64,000 bases of DNA from Erpobdella octoculata (GCA_963978895.1 OZ022240.1:13283807-13347806), one strand, 5' to 3'; positions 10,694 to 25,740 are shown, counted from the stretch's first letter. Program-made: numbers and translations. Notes: generated by a model from the letters alone, not told the origin.

Positions 10694-10952
10694 CAGTGGT
10701 CTCAAACACGCGGCCCGCTGGATGATATTTTGTGGCCCTCACTTGATATCAAAGTTCAATGCAAGTGTGGCCCGCCGTGGCGATAACGAAGAAAATTAAA
10801 ATAAGATTTGATAAAATAATTTATCATTTTTGAAGTGATAGAGATCACAGTCACACTTGAAGTGATAGAGTTTACAGTCACATTTGAAGTGATGCTAATG
10901 CATGGTCATACCACCGCCAGCTGTGTAATGCCATTGTGGGTGTCAGTTTAAG

Positions 10953-11510
10953 ATGGAAGGTGTTTGCTGGAATAACAATAGACGGAGCACCTTCAATGAC
11001 AGGGAGGATAAATATACTGGTTGCACTTGTTCAACAAAAAAACTGAAAGAGAAAGGTGTAGAGGAGGCTATCGCTCGGCATTGCATTATCCATCAGCAGG
11101 CCCTGTGCAGCAAATACTTTACGTTTGAGAATGTGATGTTTGTCATTGTGAAATGCTTCAATTGTATAAGATACAGAGGCTTAAAGCACAAGCAGTTTTG
11201 TGCTTTTTCAAAGAAAATAGATTTTGCATATAATGATATGCTGTACTTTACTGAGGCGCGTTGGCTCAGCAAGGAAACCACGTTGAAGAGTTTTTGAGTT
11301 TAGAACAGAAGTGAAAGCTTTTCATGGAGAACGATGGGATGGCTATTTCTGTGCTAATTAATTTAAAAGGGCTCATGGATTTGGTTTTTCCTGTTGACAT
11401 CATGCAGAAGCTGAATGTACCTATCAAGAAGTTACAAGGTCAGGAATAGCTTTTCAGTGCTGACTATGACAATGTAAAGGCATTTTCCACAAAACCTATT
11501 TAATGGAAAA
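10953..11510 (+). pseudogene. hAT transposase, central fragment (GTF2IRD2/ZBED-like)
   Basis: The open part encodes HCIIHQQALCSKYFTFENVM, then VIVKCFNCIRYRGLKHKQFC and YFTEARWLSKETTLKSF. This is the pattern of the RNase-H-like transposase in hAT-Charlie elements and in the vertebrate GTF2IRD2/ZBED relatives (HC..H..AL..K......VV..VN.IRS..L.HR.F and TEVRWLS.G..L.RFFEL). After a frameshift it continues FELRTEVKAFMENDG and LKGLMDLVFPVDIMQKLNV. Internal stops and frameshifts disable it, and the middle is missing after 11510. Confidence 0.85.
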
Positions 11511-11517
11511 CCATATG

Positions 11518-13365
<1,848 letters not shown>

Positions 13366-13454
13366 GCCGTACCACTTCCTTAGGCGATAGCCTAATTAAC
13401 ATACATTAGGCAACTCAATAGCGGTCTGCTATACGCATAGATGTATGTAAATAT

Positions 13455-13655
13455 GTAAATGTTTGATAATTTATATAGCGCCTTTTCCGGGTTGTTCAAA
13501 GGCGCCGTTCTTTTATATGCCCCACGGAGAAAACGATTTTACCCGCTAAGTTTTCCGTTGACATGGGCTACTAGGCAGTGAGTGAGAGTCGAACCGTGAA
13601 GCTCTCACATTCAAGGCTAACACTATCAATTCAGCTAATCTAGCACCTGTATGTA
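13455..13655 (-). mobile_element. tRNA-derived SINE, second type
   Basis: On the minus strand: AGGTGCTAGATTAGCTGAAT (A-box region), GGTTCGACTCTCACTCACTG (B box), then a body with GCGGGTAAAATCGTTTTC and CGGAAAAGGCGCTATATAAA at its end. Another copy lies at 58565-58735 in plus orientation. (TA)n at 13662-13722 is adjacent. Confidence 0.75.

Positions 13656-13661
<6 letters not shown>

Positions 13662-13722
<61 letters not shown>
13662..13722. repeat. (TA)n microsatellite
   Basis: About 30 TA units beside the SINE head. Confidence 0.95.
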
Positions 13723-13724
<2 letters not shown>

Positions 13725-13761
13725 TTGAGACATGCTCTAAGAAAGAAACATAGACGCCGAT

Positions 13762-13856
13762 TGCATGGGGCCCGATGGGCTCGGGCACCCCAATCTTGGA
13801 CGCCAAGGGTCTGATGGGCTCGGGCCCCCCAATCTTGGACGCCAAGGGCCCGTTAT
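13762..13856. repeat. About 46-bp tandem duplication, GC-rich
   Basis: Two copies of a unit containing GATGGGCTCGGGC, CCCAATCTTGGACGCCAAGG and GGGCCCG. It is strikingly GC-rich against its surroundings. Not assigned to any element. Confidence 0.7.
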
Positions 13857-13957
13857 AATCAAATGTTGCAGTACACATTTTAAGCTAGCTGAGAACCGTA
13901 AATTGAGTAGAACAAATTTCAAAATCAGCCCATATTTTAATTATTATTATTATTATT

Positions 13958-14347
13958 ATTGCCAAATGCTGTATTAAATTTAAAATTTCCCTATTTCTTC
14001 ATCGGTTAAGTTGCCGATTAATATAAATAATGAATATTCATAGAACATGTTGCTGTTATCTGACTGGCTGCTGTCAATAAATCGAAGCGGCTTGTGACAT
14101 AAATAGACCATCTAACTAGAGACTACACAAATAAAATTCAATGGCAACTGAAGTTTTATAAACAAAAATTTTTTGTCAATTTTCATAAAAGTAAACATTT
14201 ATTTTGTACATAAAAATTTTATTTTTTCTATTAAAAGTTATTTGATTAAGTTACTATACGGTTGTAACTCTAAGTTCTTTGGTCTGGTTCCTAGGCTGCC
14301 TAGCTAAAAGCCATCTTAAACTACAGGCTTGCCGATATACCTATTCT
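13958..14347. repeat. Direct duplicate of the foldback element's right arm
   Basis: Near-identical to 12795-13210: both start GCCAAATGCTGTATTAAATT and both end in AGGCTTGCCGATA...CCTATTCTATATA, with shared internal landmarks (TCTGGTTCCTAGGCTGCCTA). The copy here is directly followed by the LINE. Confidence 0.85.
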
Positions 14348-14361
14348 ATATATATATATAT

Positions 14362-16568
<2,207 letters not shown>

Positions 16569-16659
16569 TCATATTGATGCCAATAAAAAGCAACAGGAAA
16601 AAATTGATCACAGATTGGATTGCAAGACTTTAAGACTTACAGAGTCACTTTTAAAATTT

Positions 16660-17085
16660 TTGCTGGCCCCTTTTTATCCATGTCCAAATTAACGACCCTC
16701 TTGTGTTGCAGATGGAACTCATCAACTTGCAGTAGAGCTCTCATTTGAGAGCAAAGTTCAGAGAGGTGAATGAAAAAGCAGACAAGTTTTGACAATTTTT
16801 GAGAGAAATGCTCCCCATTTTTTTGAGCTTTCCAGAATGTTCAACCACACTATAAGCATTTTTGGAAACACATACATGCGAGAAAAACTGTTCAACACCA
16901 TGAACCTCAATAAGTTCAAGTACACGTCCAAACTCACGGATGAACATTTTCAAGCTTTACTAAGAGTCTCAACTGCTTCCTCTCTCAAGCCAAATGTGTT
17001 TCAGCTGTGTAAAGAAAAACGCAGCCAGGTCTTTTTTCAGCAAGGAGCAAAGACAGCAGAAGTGGTGCCATTTAACCCAATGTAA
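16660..17085 (+). pseudogene. hAT transposase C-terminal dimerisation fragment
   Basis: The open part reads APHFFELSRMFNHTISIFGN, then TYMREKLFNTMNLNKFKYTS and KLTDEHFQALLRVSTASSL. It matches the hAT-Charlie C-terminus (.MLSMFGSTY.CE..FS.M..NK...RS.LTDEHL...LR..T..L.P). It pairs with the fragment at 10953-11510 as parts of one interrupted transposase; upstream there are stops. The stop codon is about 120 bp before the transposon's right end. Confidence 0.88.
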
Positions 17086-17235
17086 ATAATAATGAATAAA
17101 AATTAAGGAAACTTAACAGTTGTATTTTTTGGTATTAACTTAATGCAGCCCAGCTTCACCCAGACTCTAATTCATGTGGCCCCAGGCAAATTGAGTTTGA
17201 GACCCCTGCACTAGACCAACACGTCTCACGTGTAT

Positions 17236-17500
17236 GTAACTTATGCATTGCTACACCATTCATCTGATCGTAATTAAATTTTCACGCAACCTAGAGAGTC
17301 AATGGAGGAAGGTTTTTGTGAAGAAAAAATTAAAATCAGTCACAAAATGAGCGGAGCCGGAGATCGAGCGGACACAGGAACTGGAGAATGAGCAGGAACG
17401 GGAAAGCAAGCATGAGCGGAAAAGAAACCGAGAGCGAAAGAAAGACCGACAAAGGGACCGGGAGAGCGTGAGCGGGAATGGGCTAAAAAAACATTTCCAG
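17236..17500 (-). repeat. Dispersed repeat (GTGTAGCAATGCAT type plus GCGGGAACGGGA block)
   Basis: ATGCATTGCTACACCATTCA at 17243 is the reverse complement of the repeat at 4018-4166, followed by AAAATGAGCGGAGCCGG and GGGAAAGCAAGCATGAGCGG. (CA)n and (TA)n runs lie at 17630-17680. Confidence 0.7.
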
Positions 17501-17630
17501 GCTAAAAGTGCCTATGTACTAAGTGCTTCAAGCAACTTTTAGCCAGTTTTAGCAAATCTACTTTACGTTTTATGGGCTAAAAGAAGTTATCAAAGAATGA
17601 GGTCAGGTACACCGCTAGGATGTACATCAA

Positions 17631-17678
<48 letters not shown>

Positions 17679-17689
17679 AGGCAGAAATT

Positions 17690-18640
17690 TTTTTTTGAGT
17701 TTTTTGGCAGGGCACCCTCACAAATGGTAGACAAACTCACACAAACATTCATTTTTTAAATGCTTTTATTTAACTTCACTCGTCTTTCTGTTTGTTTGAC
17801 TGTGGTGATCAAATCCTAGAAACAAAAATCACCCACTTTTCGACCACCTAGAGCTCTAAAACTTTCAGGAAAGCTTTAATAATTGTTAAAGATTTAATAA
17901 TAATCTATAAAAACAAATTTGAAATAATCTGCTGGAAAAAAGTTTTTTCATAAATTTGTTTAAATTCATTTATTTTTTATAAATAAAGGATAAAATCATG
18001 TTGTAAACAAACATAAATGATAAATATACATAACAAGTTTTATAAAACAATGTTTTAATAGTTTAATAAGTAATTCGATAGCTAAGTAAGTACTAAGGTG
18101 ATGACGATAATGGCCGTCAACTCACGATTTTGCTATTCTGACTGACAAAATAGTGGGTCAAAGTTACGTCGTTAGAGGCACTTTATAGCCATGGAAATTT
18201 CCAGTAATATAGATTAATAACGCTTTAAGAAGTGGAAACAAAAACTAAAGTTGTGGGACTCCAAATAAGAACAAACAACCAGCAAACATTCATATTACAA
18301 TTCAATTGTGATTTTTAATTCCATGAGAAAACAATGCTCAATTTGAAAAAAACACAAAATAAATCTATTCCTTCGTAATTACATCTTAACAGATGCTGTC
18401 AGGTAGTCCCCATGACCAATGAATGAATTATATTCCTTCCTTCATATTATTAATATATATGCATCAGTTTGTGATGCCTAACGCCTAAGTCATTACTATT
18501 GATCACTAGAATAAGTCGCATTATAACTAAATAGGTAAAAACTGATCCAAAATAATTATATGATCGATAAACATGATTCTGCTTCAAATCAAATCAAATC
18601 AAAGAATCATGCTTATTAAAATCGACTCCAATTAATTTTC
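17690..18640. other. Intron, no gene seen
   Basis: A+T-rich. A segment at 17790-17870 (GATCAAATCCTAGAAACAAA, then CACCCACTTTTCGACC) is the reverse complement of a related stretch at about 30240-30300, so part of it is a dispersed repeat. Nothing else recognised. Confidence 0.45.
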
Positions 18641-18648
18641 TCTATAGA

Positions 18649-19055
18649 TTGTAGATCATGTGAGTGTTCTGAATCTTCTGATCCTTCAATACATCAGAAA
18701 ATTCCGAAAACTCTAAATCGTTTTGCAGGCCATTTTGCATCCAGAGCAATAATTCATTCATCTCCAATATATGACTACTACTACTACTACTACAAACAAC
18801 AATGATAATAATAATAATACTTCTATTACAACTACCGCCACTAATAATGAGTTGAAATTCCATCTACAAAAAAGAAAATGTAGAATCGCCAAATCACTTA
18901 ACAAAAACTAAAAAAGTTAAAAATTTTGTTGAAACTATGTTTGAAACGTTTGAATACCTAGTGTTGAATAATTGGAAACAAATTATTTGCCTAATACCCT
19001 GGTTCCGTGCCAAAGGGGGTGGTAGCGGAGATAATAGAAAGTTGGTGGCGTGATT
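18649..19055 (-). repeat. Copy A of a 0.4-kb duplication with exon-like sequence
   Basis: Shares about 400 bp at high identity with 32107-32500, in the same orientation. On the minus strand a TTTTTTGTAG acceptor-like site precedes ATGGAATTTCAACTC, and the following frame ends LLLWMQNGLQNDLEFSEFSD then VLKDQKIQNTHMIYNL and a stop. A poly-Ser/Ile stretch comes from trinucleotide repeats. Either a duplicated exon of unknown function or a repeat family with a chance frame. Confidence 0.6.
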
Positions 19056-19083
19056 GTGTATATGTGTATATATATATATATAT

Positions 19084-19230
19084 AGTTCCCGCTCGCTCAC
19101 CCGCTCATTTTGTGACGGATTTCAAATTTTTTTTCTCTATATTTGATTCCCCTTGACTCTCAAGGTTGTGTGAAAATTTCATTACGATCGGATGATTGGT
19201 GTAGCAATGCATAAAGGGCATACATACATA
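19084..19230 (+). repeat. Dispersed repeat, GTTCCCGCTCGCTCACC type
   Basis: Plus copy of the 4018-4166 unit, from GTTCCCGCTCGCTCACCCGC to GGTGTAGCAATGCAT, flanked by TA tracts. Confidence 0.8.
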
Positions 19231-19256
19231 CATATATACATACAAACATTCATATA

Positions 19257-19261
19257 TATAT

Positions 19262-19350
<89 letters not shown>
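19257..19350. repeat. (TA)n microsatellite touching a splice donor
   Basis: The TA run ends seven bases from the exon 4 boundary; the donor GTATTTTATATATA runs straight into it. Confidence 0.96.
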
Positions 19351-19356
<6 letters not shown>

Positions 19357-19357
19357 C

Positions 19358-19549
19358 CTGCATAATCTTTGATGTTGACATCAATGCCAGATTCAATAAG
19401 TTTCTTGACAGTTTTAACATCTCCTTTGATAGCGGCCGTATGCAGCGGTGTCTCCCCGCGGCTATTTCTCTTGTAGGATTTGTGGTCACTAGTTGGGGTT
19501 TTCTTTGAATATGGCGAATTGGGTAGTACGCAGTGAGGAACAGATTCAA
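19358..19549 (-). CDS. ANKRD11/12-like gene, exon 4 (ankyrin repeat 1)
   Basis: A 192-nt exon between acceptor TTGGACACAG (above 19549) and donor GCAG/GTATTT. It enters in phase 1 (A from exon 3 plus TT gives Ile) and leaves in phase 1 (G plus GC gives Gly). It encodes ESVPHCVLPNSPYSKK, a Lys/Ser/Thr linker, and then the first ankyrin repeat, NSRGETPLHTAAIKGDVKTV followed by KKLIESGIDVNIKDYAG. The RGET.LH.AAI.GD....K.LI..G.DVN.KD.AG string is the hallmark of the ANKRD11/12 group. Confidence 0.93.
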
Positions 19550-19559
19550 CTGTGTCCAA

Positions 19560-20005
19560 TTTAATAAAAAATAAACTTCTGACATATTTAATATGTATAT
19601 GGTTCTAATTGTGAGTGCCAACTGACACGTACACTTGCTCATCACAAATATGAGTTCGATACATTTTAAATAAGGAATGGAGTGTCAATAATTATTTGTC
19701 CACCACAACAAAATAATATAAAAGTTGAGAACATTTGCATGACAGTTCACAAAAAATCAATGGATAACAAAAATTTCACAAATGTTAGTGCCTATCAATC
19801 ATGATTGCATGATTAAAGCCTAATAAAAACAGAAACTCATATCCTGAAAAAGTTATGTAAACAAGACAGATGTAAAAACAATCTATTAAAAGTTGAAGGA
19901 ATAAATAAAACACAACTTCAGTTGAGGTATATTTGTATCTATATACACCAATTCAATAATTAATTAGTACAAATAAGGGTGATTAGATAAGTGGTGTTTT
20001 TATTT
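19560..20005. other. Intron, nothing recognised
   Basis: A+T-rich intron sequence upstream (in transcript direction) of exon 4; no repeat, RNA gene or coding signal seen. Confidence 0.4.
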
Positions 20006-20010
20006 TAAAA

Positions 20011-20151
20011 GATGCTGGGGATAGATTGTTTGAGGTCACTGGCCCTGAAATCTGGAATCTACTCACTACAGAAGTCACCTGCACAGTCACAATTGAAGGT
20101 TTTAGAAAGACCTTGAAAACGCATATGTTCAGTGGCCTTGAGGTCCATTGA
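20011..20151 (+). pseudogene. Non-LTR reverse transcriptase C-terminus (47 codons)
   Basis: Reads DAGDRLFEVTGPEIWNLL, then TTEVTCTVTIEGFRKTLKTH and MFSGLEVH before a stop. The F...GP..WN.LP..V....T...F+..LKTH.F pattern is the extreme C-terminus of CR1/L2-type ORF2 proteins. No upstream RT core remains. Confidence 0.8.
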
Positions 20152-20308
20152 TGAACTTATGCCACCAAATATCGACATATTTGATTAAAAAACCGATCAA
20201 AACAGGGTGAATGAATGTTAATTTGCTATATATTTCATCCTGATCTTCTGCTATAGATGTGTCTCTTGGGAAAATCATATTAGCAGGTAATTCTAACTAA
20301 CTCTTAGG

Positions 20309-21096
20309 CAGGCTTGCGGAGCTGCCATTTTTTTCCGCGGCTCGGCTCTGGCTCCCGAAAATTTGACGGCTCCCTATAAAAGGGGTGTCACACGAGACAA
20401 ACTTGCGCAAGCTTTTCACTAAAACATTTTTAACTGTTTATACTTACACCTTATTAGTTTATCTACTCTACTTATATGACAATTGTTAAATATTAAAACC
20501 GACCATTTTGTTTTTAGTCGATTTTAAATGTATACGAAAGGGTACGTTTTGTTTTTTGGCTTGATAAAATTATTTCACGAAGTTAAAATAGTTTTACTAT
20601 AAAGTTAACCAAATAATATGCAATTTAAAAAATTGTAATTATTTTATAAGAATATAAAATAAACACTCATCAAACGAAAGCAAATCTTGAAGCGCATCTT
20701 GAGTGTGTATTTTGAACATAATTGTATTAATTTTTAATGCAGTTTTAAAAATTTTAAATATAAAAAAAAGTCCAAAAATAACAATGTAACCAAAAACAGA
20801 GTTTGGCAGGTAAACAAACTAAAACCAAACGAAAACAATTCATTAAAGATTTCTTGTGGTGATGTGCGCGCGCGCTATCATTTGATTGAAGGCTGTTGCT
20901 GTTGTGAATGTTGTAAAATATTAAAACATTTCAAATTTGAGGGAGATAAACAATCAAATCATTTTAGAGTTTCAAAGCTTTTCATCTTGAAAAAAATTCT
21001 GCTCATATAAAAAAATTTTGAGAGCCGGAGCCGCCAGATATTTTCGGCTCTGGCTCCCACAAAAATTAGCAGCTCCGGCTAGGCTCCGCAAGCCTG
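20309..21096 (+). mobile_element. hAT-like MITE, copy 1 (788 bp)
   Basis: Inverted ends CAGGCTTGCGGAGC / GCTCCGCAAGCCTG. Flanks CTCTTAGG (20301-20308) and CTCTTAAG (21097-21104) form an 8-bp duplication with one mismatch. No open reading frame. An inverted second copy lies at 21756-22459. Confidence 0.88.
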
Positions 21097-21104
21097 CTCT
21101 TAAG

Positions 21105-21715
21105 TATCATTAAAATGGTGCAAACTTCAAGAACATACCTAATAATTACACCAGCATCCTATGGATATCTATGTTTTGAAGGGTTCACATTACTACCAAG
21201 TTTAGCATGGATCTATTCATCACATGGAAAGTTATAACGCAACAACCAAACATGGCAAACAGCTAAAAAAAATGGGACTTTATTTTTCCTCGAGATTTGA
21301 TTATACCTGGAACACAAAGATATTTACCATTCCAGCTAGATGACAAACTTCATACAATATCATCCTTTCAAAAGGAACCTACAAATGTGCTTGTTTCTGA
21401 TGTACTCTGGATGACAACGGAGGATGGTGGATGATCTTTACATTTTTTTCAGAATAATTTTTATTTTCCAAAAAATTCACCATTTTTTATTATTATTCTC
21501 ATTCAATCAATTTGTTCTACTTCTGCATATGTAAACACATTTATCTGCTTGAAAATTTCACAGATTTTCACTTTATTTAAAGACTAAAGCACAATTGTGT
21601 TGGGCATCTCTCCTCATTCATTTTGAAGATATCCACCTAATTCCTTCACTAATTGGTATCTGGTAGAAAAGTGGTTCTTAAGCTTTTTAGAAACAGGGGC
21701 CAGCCGTATATTTAT
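21105..21715. other. Spacer between the two inverted MITEs; no gene seen
   Basis: A+T-rich intron; nothing recognised. Confidence 0.4.
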
Positions 21716-22660
21716 GACTAGCAAGGGGTTACACGGCATTGCCCGGAATTCTTAGCAGGCTTGCGGAGCCGAGCCGCTAATTTTTGTAGGAGCCGGAGCA
21801 AGAGCCGACCCAGAGCCAAAAATATCTGGCGGCTTCGGCTCTCAAAATTTTTTTATGTGAGCAAAATTTTTTTCAAGATGAAAAGCTTTGAAATTCTAAA
21901 ATTATTTGATTGTTTATCTCCCTCAAATTTGAAATGTTTTAATATTTTACAAACGTCACAACAGCAACAGCCTTCAATCAAAAGATAGCGTGCACGCACA
22001 TCACCACAAGAAATCTTTAATGAATTGTTTTAGTTTGTTTACCTGCCAAACTCTGTTTTTGGTTACATTGTTATTTTTGGACTTTTTTTATTTTATTCAA
22101 AATTTTTAAAACAGCATTTATGTTCCAAATACACACTTGAGATGCGCTTCAAGATTTGCTTTAGTTTTGATGAGTGTTTATATTCTTATAAAATAATTAC
22201 AATTTTTTAAATTGCATATTATTTGGTTAACTTTATAGTAAAACTATTTTAACTCCGTGAAATAATTTTATCAAGCCAAAAAACAAAACGTACCCTTTCG
22301 TATACATTTAAAATCGACTAAAAACAAAATGGTCGGTTTTAATATTTAACAATTGTCATATAGAGTAGATAAACTAATAAGGTGTAAGTATAAACAGTTA
22401 AAAATGTTTCAGTGAAAAGTTTGCGCAAGTTTGTCTCGTGTGACACCCCCTTTTATAGGAAGCCGGAAGCATCCCAGCTTGCTTTGTCGCTTCCACTCAC
22501 TTTCCCAATCCCGCTCGTTTTCCATCCCTCACCTGCTTTCCCAATCACACGCGTTCTCCCTCTCTCACTCGCTTTTCCAATCCTGCTCGCTCTTCGGCCC
22601 CATTTGTCTGTTCGTCTTCTGAAAAACAGGCAAATGACAAACAGACAGTCATTTATATAT
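21716..22660 (+). repeat. CTAGC retroelement copy split by a MITE
   Basis: CTAGCAAGGGGTTACACGGC then ATTGCCCGGAATTCTTAG at 21718-21755. The pyrimidine-rich continuation (TTCCACTCACTTTCCCAATC, CCCGCTCG) resumes at about 22460. The MITE at 21756-22459 therefore inserted into an existing CTAGC copy. Confidence 0.75.
21756..22459 (-). mobile_element. hAT-like MITE, copy 2, truncated at one end
   Basis: Reverse-orientation copy of 20309-21096: begins CAGGCTTGCGGAGCCGAGCC and runs to CCCCCTTTTATAGG, lacking the last 60-70 bp of copy 1's left end. Internal landmarks (AAATCGACTAAAAACAAAATGG, cited by its first part AAATCGACTAAAAACAAAA) agree throughout. Confidence 0.85.
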
Positions 22661-22699
22661 TACATGCTTTTATTAACTTTCACTTGCCCAGATGTCCGT

Positions 22700-24105
22700 G
22701 GGTTGTCATTTTGAAGCTAGGGAGATAGATAGATCACTAAAAAACTAACCAACTTCAAAAATTTAAAATTCAATTTAACAAAAATAACTATGAATAAATT
22801 TAAGAAATAAAAATTATTAAAAATTAAATTAAAGAAGCATATGATTGACGACAAAAATTTTCATCGTCATAGTAACTACAAACATCTTTTGATTACTATT
22901 CACCGGGGTATTATTTCCCGATGTGATGTCGCTATGAAATTTTTATATGTTGATACAATTGGAGTCAAGCAAATCAAGGCTAAATTGTTCTCCAATGAAT
23001 AACTTATAAATGTACTAGAACATATATAATGGCTAATTAACAAAGATAACTTTACATAAATCTTTTTGTGATCTTATTGTCAGTTAAAAACCAGTTTATT
23101 AATATATTTTCATGCAATACAATTTTTTAGAATATCTTGAGAGGTTTGAGGAGTTTAACTACAAAATTTCCCTTTGATGGTAAACAAACATAAATATTTT
23201 TACAATAATCTTTCTATTTTTTAATTTACATTAAATCAAGCCGAGTAATAAATACATTTTCATGCATTAGAAAATTTCTGGAATAACTTTGGCCAGAAAA
23301 TACACTTAAGAACGCAGAGTATTATGTTTTCATACATTAAAATTTATTTTCGAGAATAATTTTGGTTGCATCAAACCCCAGAAACCCCCCTGTGTTTGCA
23401 CCACAGAGCACCAAAAATAGGCGAGTATTGAATGAGTATTCAATGCACCCGCACAAATGAAATTATATCTTTTACCACATCAATAAAGACTTCATGCAGT
23501 TCTTCACTCACTTTTTAGTAACCAGCAGTTTGCTGTTAATAAAGCTAAGCAGTGGATGAAGACATACATTTTTATTTTTTATTTTTAGTGATTTGAGCTC
23601 CGTGGAGGACCACCAATTTAAAAGACACTGTATAATAAAAAAAATCTGGTTTTATTTTAGTCAACTCTGCAATAAGATTTAACCCAACTCTACAAATATT
23701 GCTGCACAAACGCCAAATTCCAACTTTTAACACACTGACTGCGGCTGACTTTGGGCATTTAACGTTTGCGTCACGCGGCACCCGACAGCTGCGGGGATTA
23801 TTTCAACGAGGCTAAGAGTTTGAAAATAATACTTAAATAATAATATAAATAATATAAAACATATATATATAGAATAATTATATAGGATGAGCTCATTTCA
23901 TTGCTCAACATGACTTGCAGTCAGGAAGGCACGGAGGTATATTTAGGATCCAGCAATCCAAAAAATATATGCAACAATCATAAAAACTAGATTAAAACAA
24001 TTGATTGAAAAAACAATTATTTATTTATTAAAAAATAATAAATTTTATACATAAAAATTTTTATCCAGCACCCTGGATTGAAGAATATAAAAAAATCCTA
24101 TAGTA
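22700..24105. other. Intron of the ankyrin gene, no gene seen
   Basis: A+T-rich. A segment GATTGAAAAAACAATTATTT at about 24002-24021 is shared with a tandem pair at 30346-30420. Otherwise no recognisable element. Confidence 0.45.
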
Positions 24106-24113
24106 TTACTTAC

Positions 24114-24311
24114 TGGTTGTATGGTGTGTTGTTTCATCAGTGATCTGCCTCATAAGAAGAGCCATCTGTTGTCTTTCAGAAAGCGGAACAGTGGTCAGCC
24201 TCTGTAGAGAGGACAGGGTTCGTGACTTGATGTTCAGACCACTACCAATACTTGGAGATAAGTCACCTACAGGAGAATTCCTTCTCCTTTTCAAACTGAC
24301 GTTTTTCTTAT
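24114..24311 (-). CDS. ANKRD11/12-like gene, exon 3 (PLSERQQ motif)
   Basis: A 198-nt exon. The acceptor TACATACAG lies above 24311 and the consensus donor A/GTAAGT below 24114; phase 1 at both ends. It encodes a basic cluster KKNVSLKRRRN (likely nuclear localisation signal), a Ser/Leu-rich linker, and VPLSERQQMALLMRQITDET. The PLSERQQ.ALLMQMT.E segment is a diagnostic conserved motif of ANKRD11 and ANKRD12 just before the ankyrin repeats; here MQMT is replaced by MRQIT. Confidence 0.92.
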
Positions 24312-24319
24312 CTGTATGT

Positions 24320-25150
24320 ATTAATATTGTAAACAGTATATAAAATAAATTTTTTAACTGAAAGAAAATGTATAAAAATAAACCAGTTACATTTATTTGT
24401 TATACTTGTAAGCTACTAAGTCGTAATTTCTTTGTACATTGCCAGTGAACATGGAAACAGAAATTAACATAATAAATATAATAACAAGAAGTGAATCAAC
24501 TATAATAAATTTAAAAAAAAACATTAAAGATAATAACAATGGAAATATATTTATACCATCACAAAAGTGCCTGAAAAAAAGGGCACCAACATGGTTAAAT
24601 TTGTACATGATAATAAAACTGAAATGAAAAATTAATAGTGTTAATTTATGCACTACGCAAAATGAGTACTGAATGGGCCAAATTTTTTTAAACAAAATTC
24701 TTGACCCGTTTTTACAGGCCTGAAATCTTAATACTTGATAAAAACGTTTCGGCTCTGACCGGTCCGTTTAAAAACTTTAAAACCAAGTCCAGCAAGCCAC
24801 CTGACCTGTGCAGTACTTTATACACAAATACTAAATAGACTTATTTATTTTTATAACATTACTTCTGGTGTTTCACCACGAGTATTATTTCATGTTGCCC
24901 ACAATTTTTGGCATAAAACATTGGTTTCTAAATCGCTGAGCGCTTTTGCAAGTTAGCCACTCCCTTTCAGCAACCATAGCTCTACAATCGCAGTGAATTC
25001 AAGGCCTGAAAGCTTAGTAGTAGATATGAGTCATTTTGTGACAAAATATTGGATGAAAATATTAATTCTAAAATTTTTGCTGAATTTTTGCTAAAACAGC
25101 GAAAACGAGCATTAATTTAAAATTTATAACTTTTGAATTATTGTTTGCAT
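24320..25150. other. Intron, no gene seen
   Basis: A+T-rich; no transposon ends, RNA gene or exon-like signal recognised. Confidence 0.4.
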
Positions 25151-25166
25151 ATATATATATATATAT

Positions 25167-25740
25167 TAGGGCTGTGCCAGTATACCGGCAAATATCGGTT
25201 GCGCCGGTATGAAGGGTGCTGGAACCGATATTGAACCATCGGCTTTCAGCACATCACGCATAAAAGACAAAAGAGTGAGAGACATACAGCAACAAGGTGG
25301 ACAGTGCAATTTACCATTATGCCCATTGTTTGCTACACTTCAAATACGGACAACGGTTCTCAGCAATAGCATATCACTAACCGACTGCATACAGTAACAC
25401 TCAGAGATGCTGCGAGTATTTATGGTGCGAGTACGAGTACGATTACTATGGTATCGAGTACGAGTATCAAGTACTACATCTCTGCTACTCAGTATTGAGT
25501 GGAATAACAAGGCTTCAAGTACAAGTCCAAGTACTTAAAAAATGTACTTGAGTACTTAAAAAACGTACTCGAGTACAAGTACGAGTACCAAGTACTACAT
25601 CTCTGGTAACACTAATATACTTTCAAACACTATTTTTAGCCATTTTCAGGCTTTCGACATAATACCGGTACCGGGAGTACCGGTTTTTGGCCCGAAAATA
25701 CCGGTACCGGCACAAAAAAAACCATACCGGCAAAGCCCTA
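25167..25740. mobile_element. TAGGGCT-ended MITE, interrupted
   Basis: Ends TAGGGCTGTGCCAGTATACC and (reverse complement of the right end) TAGGGCTTTGCCGGTATGG, with GCCGGTA-rich subterminal sequence on both sides. Both flanks are TA repeat, so the target duplication is hidden. A second MITE (25402-25605) is inserted within it. Confidence 0.75.
25402..25605. mobile_element. 204-bp hAT-like MITE nested in another MITE
   Basis: Ends CAGAGATGCTGCGAGTA and ...AGTACTACATCTCTG, with many GAGTAC/GTACTC repeats inside. Flanked by a perfect 8-bp duplication GTAACACT at 25394-25401 and 25606-25613. Non-coding. Confidence 0.9.

Noticed and set aside
10511..10786. 91-codon plus-strand frame with a protein-like look
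   Set aside because: Runs across a SINE head and into the left end of a hAT transposon; crosses the insertion junction at 10693/10694, so it cannot be an old gene.
20309..22459. LTR retrotransposon with two terminal repeats
   Set aside because: The two copies are inverted, not direct, and each has its own inverted ends, with a target duplication for the first; they are two MITE insertions.
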